Below, piece by piece: positions 55,362-64,000 of a DNA stretch of 64,000 bases. Each line of letters begins with the position of its first letter. The stretch's first letter is position 1. Under the pieces are notes generated by a model. That model saw nothing but the letters and a program-made list of their open reading frames with translations. It was not told the DNA's origin and ran no database searches. The stretch is from NCBI GenBank assembly GCA_964016875.1, contig OZ024723.1, forward strand, positions 11,065,343 to 11,129,342, in the 5' to 3' direction. The DNA is from Fallopia convolvulus. Taxonomy: Eukaryota > Streptophyta > Magnoliopsida > Caryophyllales > Polygonaceae. A program made the position numbers and the translations under genes.

Positions 55362-57740
55362 ATTGTTGCCGTCTGTGGGAATTGAGGATTCAAATCTACG
55401 AGCAATCTCTATGATGAAGAGAGTAGAAGAAGATCGCCGCCTTGGGGTTTACGCGAACCCTATGCACGATCGCAATCGCCAGTGCGACCGCGGCAAGAGA
55501 AATCGCGATCGCGGACAGAGTATCTGCGACCGCTGCCACCAGTGTGTGCCTCCTAACATTTGCGACTCCATATTTTTTTCATTGGGAGTGCACCACCGGA
55601 TATTTGTGCCTCCAGATTTTTTCCAACCAAAAGGCCTCTCTAGAAATCAGCAAAAAAAATGCCGCCTTGGGATTCACGCAAACCCTAAGCAAAACCATGA
55701 TAGAATCACCGTGCCTAATGTCGATCGTAGTCTGCACTGCGAAATCAACTACGTTTGTGGCAAGGAGTGACCTTGCTAGCCTTTGTCAAATTCAGTCCCG
55801 CCTAAAGTTCGTAGTCGACCATCGATTGGCAAGCTGGCTCCGGGTCTACGCCAGATAACCTAAAAGTCAAAGCTTGATCGTGAATCTCATATCAACGATC
55901 AACCACCATCAAACCGAACAAAGTCTAATGGGGAAAGTCGGTAACTTTCTTGAGCGGACCCGGGACCCGCCCAAGTGGCGACGATCGATATTCGCTCGAT
56001 CGAACGCGTATGGTGACCAAAATAAATTGCCACAAAGAACGCGGCCGCGGCCAAGCCCGCGGTCGCGGATCTCCCACAACTGAGACTTGTCCCGAGGGTT
56101 CCTGCGACAGCGGACCCCCTCGAAACTGAAAACATGAGAAAGTCATCTTGCCAGAACAAACCAGAAAAGGCTCAAAAGTCTAGCAAATAGTCCATTGACG
56201 GATTACAAAAGAGATCCATGGAAGAAATCGAGCCAAAGAAGAAGTTTTTGGGGCAAATATTACGGGAAACATGCTTTTAACTATCACCCATCTATTGCAA
56301 AAGCCGATCGTAAAAGCAAGCAAGACGATCCTTTATCTAGCATACTGAAGTTGTGATTGTTGAAATAAAGAAATTAAAGGAAGTCAGCGTTATTTGAGAG
56401 GTTTGGTATATAACTTGGTCATCAAGAACCATCATAGTGTAGAGAGATTGGAGAGTTTGCGCGAACTTTACGAATCCCAATAAAGTATGTTCAAAAGACT
56501 TTTTTCTTTCCAAAGATCAACCAATTAGAGGATTTCGCGTCAATCCACAAGTGAGAGAAGTGCTCAGATAATGTCAATGAGCAATCAATCCACGTAATCA
56601 TGATGTTGGAATCGATCTCTGACAACGAAGAAACGACCTTTCTCGGTCCCGAAAGAATAGCGAACTCGCAAACCCTAGTCACCAACGAATCTGGACGCCA
56701 CCGCAGCTGCAGCCCAGACGACCGCGACCTTGGCCAAGACATCCGCGACTGCGACCAAGACATCCGCGACTACGACCACGACATCCACGACCGCGGTCCG
56801 GGAGGCATCGATCGCTGCCAGGGAATTAACGTCCTCTACCCGCAAATGGATAAAGCAAACCCCGATCTTCTCTCGGAGAACGATTGCAACCCGTAGGGAG
56901 ATTGAGCGAAACTTTGATATATACTAAGAGGATCAAGCCCTAGCACACACCGAGCAAGACGCCTTTCTTGAAGACGATCAAAGTCGTGACCCAACCTCAC
57001 CCACTAAGTGTGGCCGCTCTTCGCGCGAGCAAGTGAGGTCCGAATCAAGCGATGAAATCGATGGTTGTAGCGCTACACAATTTGATGAATTTAACCATCT
57101 CTGTGAATCAACAATGCGTGTCGTTGAACCCAAAAGTAATCAAGGACATGGGCAATCGCACAAACTAGGACGAGCAACCGTGATCACGCGATTGCGGCTT
57201 GGAAATCCGCGATCGCGGCTTAGAGAACCGCGGCCGCAATTGAGGGCAACTGTGCATCTCAGAACTCATGCTCATCTTAACCTGAGAGCATAATTCTTAT
57301 TCCATTAGCCTAACCAGCCCTATATTGGAGGAGTGTCAATCGAGCCATGTCGTGAACAAACCAGTCCATGGTGGAACACGCGTATCTAGGACATTGTTGT
57401 CAAACGGCAGTACTGGGGCATCGACCACCGTCAAGAATGAAGGCAAGATTGTAGTTATATACACCCTAGCTTCTGCCTTGAGTCCCAGGAGCAACGAAGG
57501 TCGCGATCGCTACCAACGAAGCCGTGATTGTGGCCAGGGAATCCGCGGTCGCGACCCTTGATATCGCGGTCACGGATAGTCCTCAGAAACAAGAGTTGCC
57601 TCAGTTAATGAGCACCGCGGGCGCAACTTGCGAAACTACGAACGCGACCCACCCCAGGGTTCTATAAATCGTGGTTAGATCCTTCAAATTGTATGATGCG
57701 AGTCGCAATCAAGGATTCTAAGACCAAGTGTTGGGGCGTT
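55362..57740 (+). other. Degenerate internal region of the Gypsy element (gag and early pol position)
   Basis: No gag, protease or reverse transcriptase motif could be recognised on either strand. Short frames read Arg/Asp-rich because of repeated GC-rich motifs. Higher GC than the surroundings. Confidence 0.5.
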
Positions 57741-58695
57741 ATGAAGATAAAGAGCCAAAGATGCTCAAGTATATGAAGAAAGCGAAAGCTATGCTAGAAG
57801 AGTTCTAGCAATTTGAGATTGGACAATGATCGCGTGATCAAAGCAAGTCCATTGATGCCTTAACAACATTGGTTGCTTGCACTAGAAGCTCAGTCAAGAC
57901 CTCAATGGTCGTCGAGGTATCGGGATGTCATGAAACTAGCACCTCAATCAAAATCGCAAGTGAATCGCATTGACAAATGCCACGATTATATGAAGCGAAA
58001 TTGCGCAGGATCTCAGATGGCAAACACCCTTGATGGGTCACTTGGATGAGAACGTCCTGCCGTCGGATACCGTTGTGGAGTGGAAAGTTCTCCTAAGGGC
58101 TCATAGGTTTTGGCTATCTCCAAAAACGATTCTATATCGTCAGTCTTTTTTGGAGCCAAACTTGAGATGCGTACCCCCAAGCAAGTTTGAGACCTTTTTA
58201 TACGAGATCCATGAAGGCATATGTGAGATGCACGCCAGAGGTTGCAGTTTGGCACTCCGAGCTCGTATTTGGTGGCCTTATATAGTGCCTCGAGAAAGCC
58301 AAGAGAAGAATCGTCGCGCTCTTTCTGACCACCTCGTCTTCGCCGAGGATCACCTAGATGTTCCAGCTACACAAAACACATCCTGCAAACAGGCAATAGT
58401 ATCCCAATGCATGAAATACCATACTTGTTGAGTTGATGACCTATATGTCAGAGGGTCATGGAAAGCACATGTGTATGGCGTAGCTCGGCCCAAATTGGGA
58501 GGAATCGTATTAAGCGGCTGCAACGTATGGTCAAGGAGCCTAATTGTTGAAGAGTCTTGATGGGAATGTCATCCCTCGGACTTGGGATGTCGCCTATTTT
58601 TGAACAAGATACTCCCGTAGAGCAAACTACGACCGTGAATTATCATCACAACCGCGAGTCTATCAACCGTGACCGCCGGCCACGTAGCCGCGGGG
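55480..58695. repeat. Dispersed CG-rich motif family (tccgcggtcgcga type)
   Basis: Copies include aatcgcgatcgcggac (55499), aacgcggccgcggcc (56039), cccgcggtcgcggatc (56057), a 21-bp tandem (ccaagacatccgcgactgcg, three units, about 56733-56795), aatccgcgatcgcggct (57204), aaccgcggccgcaa (57228), aggtcgcgatcgct (57498), atccgcggtcgcgac (57541) and agccgcgggggcgga (58687). They lie only inside this element. Confidence 0.8.
57745..58440 (+). pseudogene. Gypsy pol remnant: end of RNase H and integrase zinc-binding domain
   Basis: KYMKKAKAMLEEF followed, after a stop, by a frame reading KSIDALTTLVACTRSS corresponds to the end of a Tat-type RNase H, where ADALARLA is usual. The integrase N-terminal finger reads ILYRQSFLEPNLRCV and FLYEIHEGICEMHARGCSLA, keeping the HEGxCxxH spacing, then RIWWPYI. 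Stops and at least one frame change separate the parts. The catalytic core of the integrase is not recognisable downstream. Confidence 0.65.
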
Positions 58696-59157
58696 GCGGA
58701 TCGCCGACAAAAAGCTCTTTTTGGGAGCCCCATGCATGGATGATGGTTTTTTAGAGTGGCTAATGGGACAAGCTCGGTTTTTTATTTTTTATTTGTTTTC
58801 TAAAACAAAATCCTCAGTCAGGAACCTTTTTTCAACGTTCTGTTCTCCCTCCGAAGTTTTGCTTGTTCCGATGAGTGTATCTCAAAATCCGAAAAATGAA
58901 ATGCTTAAAGGTGAGCATGGATCCCATGTACGAATATACGAATATAAGAAAACACGCGTAAGGGGACCTTGTCGACTAATCCACATCGTAACATCGTGTA
59001 GGACCTACAAGCTACAATACTTGCATCTTAGTTGCGTTCTAACGTAACTAACACCTAACTGGGGCATTTGTGAGTGGGTAAAATTAATTGGCACAATTAT
59101 TTTCTCTATTATCCGCCATAAAGGTACTTTTAATTATTATGTTTTTCTATCTTTAAG
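58441..59157. other. Degenerate 3' internal region of the Gypsy element; no gene
   Basis: No domain recognised. A short G-rich run (ctggggcatt, about 59061) is a weak candidate for the polypurine tract just left of the 3' LTR. Confidence 0.45.
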
Positions 59158-59590
59158 TATTTTATTATAAAATTAAATATGATGGTTAGTCGTTATGATG
59201 GAGGATTCTATCTTAGTCGAAAGATGGAATTTCCACTTGGATTGGGGAGCAAGAAATCGGTTGTTGGGCCAGGAGCTTATCAACCTGCCCTTAGAGATAG
59301 AGTTTTCAACCTTCTCTCTCCTCCATTATAAATACATGTCATCGACAAATATGTTGAGCACCTCATTTTCGATGAGCTCACACGCAAGTATTGTCCTTTA
59401 CCTAGACATTTAATCGACAATTGTTCTTCTAACATATGCATCGGAGGTGGATTATGGGGTCCCCATCCCTTCTTTCCATTTTTTGTAGGTTCTAGGTTGA
59501 AGAGGAGTTTTTGTAGGTGGATTATGGAACAAAAGGTGAAGAAGGGAGTATTCAACCAGTGCATTGAAGACAAATTTTATTGCACTAACA
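59158..59590 (+). repeat. 3' LTR of the Gypsy element (region shared with the 5' LTR)
   Basis: Matches 54936-55361 with many substitutions and ends ttgcactaaca. The true start may be up to about 95 bp further left, since sequence before 59158 also resembles the 5' flank of the OTU-MULE. Confidence 0.72.
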
Positions 59591-60620
59591 CTTTCTACTG
59601 TCAATTAGCATTTAGTTTTACTGGACATATGTACTAAGCTTAACACATATATTCGTTTGTATGAACACGTCCTCATTCAATCTACCTAAAATAAATTGAA
59701 AAAAAAATTAAAGACAAATTAGTCAAAGAGTGTGTTCTAAGTGTTTTTAGACACAATATCTCTGAGTATAACAAATATGGTTGTTAGGATTCAGAAAAAA
59801 AACTACGGCTTATAAAAATAATTAATGATTAATTAATCTTTAAGAGGGATAAGAAGAGAGTGTTTGCTAAGTTTTAGAGAGTAAGATTAGGGTTTTCGAT
59901 AGAGTATATTATGTGTGAGTAGGGTTCTGGTGTGTATATCTGTTAGGGTGAAAACTGAGAATAAATAAATGATGAGCCTGGACGAATGAGATCAGATCTA
60001 GCAAAAAAAAACAGGTTGATTCATTAATGAATAACACAGAGCGTAACTTAGAAAAAAAAATCATAATATTCGGAAAATATCCTTCCTTCTCTCCCAAATC
60101 CTTCCCCGCTTTCAATTCATGCAATAAAGAATTAGGAGAGGGAATGGCATATTCGGGGAGAAAGAATTCGTCACCATCGGTGTATCGTTTCTTCCTTGTT
60201 AAAGTCCACAAATTCGACTCCAAAATTGATTGGTTTGAACTTGTCTTTCTCATTAGAATTTTGTTCCCTAATGACTATGTCAATTTTGTTTCTTATCGTT
60301 TCTGAAATTGGGTTTGTAGTTCAAAATTGCTCCATACCCTCCTCCTGTACCCACACCACACGAAATTGTGTGATAACTCCACTTAAGGAGATCATTATTA
60401 GGTGCAAAAGGTTGTAGTTATTTCAATTGAAAGGGGCAACTCTTTTGTTTTTAATATATTTTGTACTGTTAATCCACAAATGCATAATGAGCTAGGTTCT
60501 CTAAAGCAACAACGGAGTACTGTTTGAGCTAAAACCTTTATGTATTGATGTCAAAAAATTTATGTGGTGGGGGTGTTAGGACGGATGAAGACATGTTGTT
60601 TGATAAGACATTTAATAACC
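59591..60620. other. No gene recognised
   Basis: AT-rich. A minus-strand frame at 60253-59909 of 114 codons has no family resemblance I can name, and its composition is not convincing. A telo-box-like tagggtttt lies at about 59887. Confidence 0.4.
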
Positions 60621-60623
60621 TAT

Positions 60624-60676
60624 TAGCTCAAATGATAGAACAATGTGCATGTACACATAGATATGGGTTCAAATTT
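60624..60676 (+). other. tRNA-like A and B boxes, possible SINE head
   Basis: tagctcaaatgataga (60624-60639) resembles a pol III A box, and gggttcaaat (60665-60674) a B box, about 40 bp apart, as in tRNA-derived SINEs. The intervening sequence does not fold as a tRNA that I can see. Confidence 0.35.
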
Positions 60677-60699
60677 AACATAGGCTATTTCTATATACA

Positions 60700-61240
60700 G
60701 TTTATATCTTTTGGTTCATTATAATTTTTCTTTTGGTTCACAATATTGTAAGTTCGGGTCATTAATAGTTTATCTTACAGTTCATGTCTTTTAAATCATA
60801 TTAGTTGTTATTTTAATTCATGTCTTTTGGTTCATGACATTTGTTTTTTGGGTTCATATTTTTATAAGTATAGGTTCATAATATTTTCTCTTATGATTCA
60901 TATTTTTATAAGTATAGGTTCATAATATTTTCTCTTATGATTCATATATTTTAGTGTATAAAAGTTGATATATTGGTCATTATGTACTTATGTGGTTAAG
61001 TTCATAACAGTGGTCTTAAGGTTCATGAAATTTAATTTGTAATACCTGATGTGTCTTAGTTAACATGTAGTACTTTGTTGTTCATATTTTTATACAGTTA
61101 GGTTCATAACAATTGTCATAAATGTTCATGAAATTTTATTCACAAAATTTATTTTTGTGTCAAAATACAGTTGATAAAAGGTATTTTGTTGCTTGTTATC
61201 TTTATATGGTTAGGTTCATGCAATTTTATTCATAATACTT
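60700..61240 (+). repeat. Dispersed GGTTCAT/GTTCATAA repeats
   Basis: ggttcat or gttcat(a/g) occurs more than a dozen times in about 540 bp, always on the plus strand. It is similar in style to, but distinct from, the TTTGTTCAT family of the ULP1-MULE. Confidence 0.7.
60853..60940. repeat. Perfect 44-bp tandem duplication
   Basis: The unit starting ttcatatttttataagtata occupies 60853-60896 and 60897-60940 without a difference, so it is recent. Confidence 0.95.
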
Positions 61241-61402
61241 GTTATGTTTGTCATGTATTCTAGTTAATAATAAATGGTTTTGTGTGGATATATCTTATAT
61301 AAATATAAGAATAGGTTGTTGCCCCATTTATTGTCTTAATCAATTATCTCCCACACCTATTATTATATATACTCCAATGCCCTCTAATTCACAAAACTAA
61401 TC

Positions 61403-61453
61403 TAGCATAATTGGTAGTAAGCATTGAGATATAATGTGACCAGGGTTCAATCC
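61403..61453 (+). other. Second tRNA-like A/B box pair, possible SINE head
   Basis: tagcataattgg (61403-61414) fits the A-box pattern, and ggttcaatcc (61444-61453) is a near-perfect B box, 30 bp apart. A T-rich run follows. Confidence 0.45.
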
Positions 61454-61501
61454 TTCCAATCCCAATTTTTTTGGCTTAATTATTTTTTAGCTTAATAACC
61501 A

Positions 61502-61689
61502 TCTATATGATATATTTTTTTGGCTTAATAACTATCTATATGAAACATAGGTCCAAAAATATATCTTCTATAAACCTATAAGATTAAATCCAAATGGCAT
61601 TTAATGCCCCCACATTTTATACATAATATATCTATATGATATATTTTTTTGGCTTAATAACTATCTATATGAAACATAGGTCCAAAAAT
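61502..61689. repeat. Perfect 59-bp direct repeat
   Basis: 61502-61560 and 61631-61689 are identical (tctatatgatatattttttt and onward). The second copy runs straight into the Helitron-like start. Confidence 0.9.
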
Positions 61690-64000
61690 CTATATCTATA
61701 TCTATATTTATCTATCTATATAACCTATAAAATTGAAAATTTTGGTGATTAGTTCATAGAAATAAAAAAAAAAAAAAACCATAAATGTAAATTGCATTAG
61801 TTAAATTTTGGAATCAATGCATATTCATCTAAAAATCTATTTAAAATTAAAGACATTTCATATTATAAAACTCAATAATGTTCATTTTATATGGATTTGA
61901 AACCCATGGCATTTCATATGAAAAAAAACCCATACTATATATCCATCTATTTATCATCTATCTATATATCTATCTATAATACTATGAGACTAATTTCTTT
62001 TGACAATTAATATACATAAACTTAATATTATTTATACAAACCATATTATTAATTTTATTTTATACAAAGCATGTAGCATTTGGCAATTAATTAATTAATT
62101 AATACACATATAAAATCTAAATGGTGAAATTGGAAATAAATATTATACACGTGACACGTCTAATACGACTAGAGATAATCCATATTATACAAACCATATC
62201 ATTATTATTTTGCAGGAAGTTTAAGAAAGTTTTAAATTGTAATAATAATTATTCATGAATCCATATTGAATAGGTAAGTGGTGTGAAACCCATTAATGCG
62301 TGAAAATATGAAATTGAAGGCTGTTTAAATTAGCCATAATGGACAAAAAAACGCCTACTGCCATAATGTCATAATGGACCATTATGGCTAGGAAAAAAAC
62401 AGCTCCATTGTGTTTTCAAAAGTCATTATATTTTATCAAGAACCTTATCTTTGAAATTAGATAAAAAAACATAAATACTAAATTAATTAATGAACTTATG
62501 AGTGTCTAAATGGCTCAATTCCAAATTCTGATCAATGTAACATAATCACACAAATTTAATATTTTGTATTTAAATAATGCTTTCCCTACCCATCTTTCTC
62601 TACATATAGACATTCATGCACAAAAATCACCAAATTTCGTTGATGTCTATTTGCTTTCTAATTTTGAATGTCTATATTATTTGATGTTTTAGGATTTTGC
62701 TTAAGATTATGGTTAAGCATCTAGAATATATTGTTTTGTGCAATAATCAATTGATTATTGATTTTATGGTTTCTTATTTGAGCTTTATTACTAAATTTTT
62801 AATTTCCTTCTTTATTGAAGCTTTAAGAGTTCTTATTGAAGGACGTTCATGGTTCACCCGATGATTTAAAGCTTATGCTCCCACTTTGTTGAGAAACCGT
62901 CTCGATCTTAATTTGAAGACTTTGAGTGCTTCACAAAGGTGATCAAAGACTACCAACTCCATCTCATTGAGGGTACTCATTCTTTTTTTTTTTTGACCGC
63001 ACCAAATCACTTTTGAATTCCATTGATATTAGTTAATTTTCATATATCTTGCATGCATACGGAATCGAGTACTCATTATAATTATTTTTTAGACTCGATC
63101 CAATTATTATAATGAGGTTAGCCGAGGCCGGTATAGAGTATACAAAATTGAGTACTCATTAAGTTTACTCGGGTCATTATAGAAGAACCAAAGATATTTT
63201 ATACAAGACTATTTCGGGAGTAGTGGTTCTTCTTTTACATAGGATTATAAGAATTATGAATCTGGATAGCATACATCAACTTATAAAAGATTAATTATTT
63301 ATGATAATTTAAATATGTAATGAATTATAGTAAAAAATACAACTAAAAACAATAAAAATAGCTATAATTATATTATTTAATTAGGAATGCTATAATCAAA
63401 ATTAATATAATCAATTTCATAGATATAGAATATGAAATTATTCATATAAATTAAAATCATACAAGCCATTTGATCTATGCACATGCCAAATTTTCTTATT
63501 ACAGTATAACCAAAAAAAATTCATTAAAACAATATTAACTCCTCCACCCATGAGGTATTGGAGCATTAATTTTATGAACTAAAATGACGTTATAAACTAA
63601 ATGGTAGCGGCTCAAACCAGTCACACATTGCACCAAGTTTTATTGTTCTAAAATTTGGCAAATCCAAAAATAAAATTTGTTCTTATATAAGTTATATCTC
63701 AAGATATTTCATTCATTTACAAAACCAAGTAAAATGTAATTTTATTTGCACCGATAGAATGAAGATAAAACGTATTTTGCATAAACGATTCAATTGGAGT
63801 TGAACTCTATTTTCTAGAATTGTTATCATTTTAAATAGAAAAAAGTTTAATCCAAAAGGACAAATGTAGATTTAATTATGCATATTTTTGTGAATAAAAA
63901 AATCTAAATAATAAAGTAAAATTAATTTCTTTATAGAAATATTGTTTCTTCCAAACCAAAAAATTGTAATTATTTTTTAATCTATTAATCCACCCGATCA
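61689..64000 (+). mobile_element. Helitron-like 5' end, 3' end beyond the window
   Basis: tctatatctatatctatatt after A, continuing tataacctataaaattgaaa, resembles the starts at 42868 and 44653. No hairpin with CTAG is seen before 64000. The interval is AT-rich, with no ORF of recognisable family. Confidence 0.4.

Larger units (their letters stand above)
54936..59590 (+). mobile_element. Decayed Ty3/Gypsy (Tat-type) retrotransposon that hosts the OTU-MULE
   Basis: Direct repeats at 54936-55361 and about 59158-59590 are its LTRs. Both end in cactaaca. The 5' LTR is interrupted at 49061-54943 by the OTU-MULE. Of the pol gene only the end of RNase H and the integrase zinc-binding part (57745-58440) are recognisable. 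The rest, 55362-57740, is degenerate and studded with GC-rich CGCG motifs. The Tat call rests on RNase H-integrase spacing and residues and is inference. Confidence 0.62.

Noticed and set aside
59909..60253. 114-codon minus-strand frame as a host gene
   Set aside because: No recognised domain, no promoter on the correct side, and hydrophobic low-information composition; could be part of an exon but cannot be supported.
60624..60676. Possible tRNA gene
   Set aside because: Only the A and B boxes resemble tRNA; there is no acceptor stem, anticodon arm or terminator that can be supported.

Overview
This window is plant nuclear DNA, most likely from a eudicot. It has GT-AG introns, plant TATA boxes, a jacalin-type lectin gene and plant-specific transposon families: CACTA/TNP2 with DUF4218 and DUF4216 regions, FAR1-type and OTU-bearing Mutator-like elements (MULEs), a Sirevirus-type Copia element with an extra 3' ORF, Tat-type Gypsy elements and Helitrons. 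I cannot name the species. It reads as a gene-poor, nested-transposon region. The only host gene that looks intact is a two-domain jacalin-related lectin on the minus strand (47185-48598).

Layout, left to right. 1-2255: 3' end of a plus-strand Tat-type Gypsy element whose last internal segment carries a four-exon antisense gene, followed by the 3' LTR. 2256-13954: minus-strand CACTA transposon with a decayed TNP2 transposase gene, a second transposase-type (PF03004-like) gene, and in its right arm a plus-strand promoter and a broken Myb/SANT-like gene that look captured. 13955-17225: 3' half of a Copia element that the CACTA interrupts. 17226-18168 and 28903-29161: remnant of a probable Helitron carrying one MSH3 exon, split by the Copia element and by a complete 10.7-kb Sirevirus-type Copia element (18169-28902). 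29213-42644: a large FAR1-type MULE with convergent ULP1-protease-like and transposase genes, filled with a dispersed TTTGTTCAT repeat. It also contains a 1.75-kb segment nearly identical to part of the second MULE. 42868-47099: AT-rich Helitron material ending 85 bp beyond the lectin stop codon. 47185-48598: lectin gene. 49069-54935: a MULE encoding a transposase-OTU protease fusion, with terminal inverted repeats (TIRs) and an 8-bp target duplication, inserted in the 5' LTR of a decayed Tat-type Gypsy element that resumes at 54936 and ends near 59590. 59591-64000: AT-rich DNA with two tRNA-like A/B-box pairs, GGTTCAT-type repeats and another Helitron-like 5' end.

The nesting gives a relative history. 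Helitron with MSH3 fragment, then Copia insertion into it, then CACTA into the Copia; the Gypsy element at the far left then sits against or inside the CACTA. The Sirevirus entered the same Helitron independently. On the right, the Gypsy element came first and the OTU-MULE later. Nearly every transposon gene carries stops or frameshifts, so most copies are probably no longer autonomous. All functional statements are read from sequence motifs and family knowledge; no database search was run.
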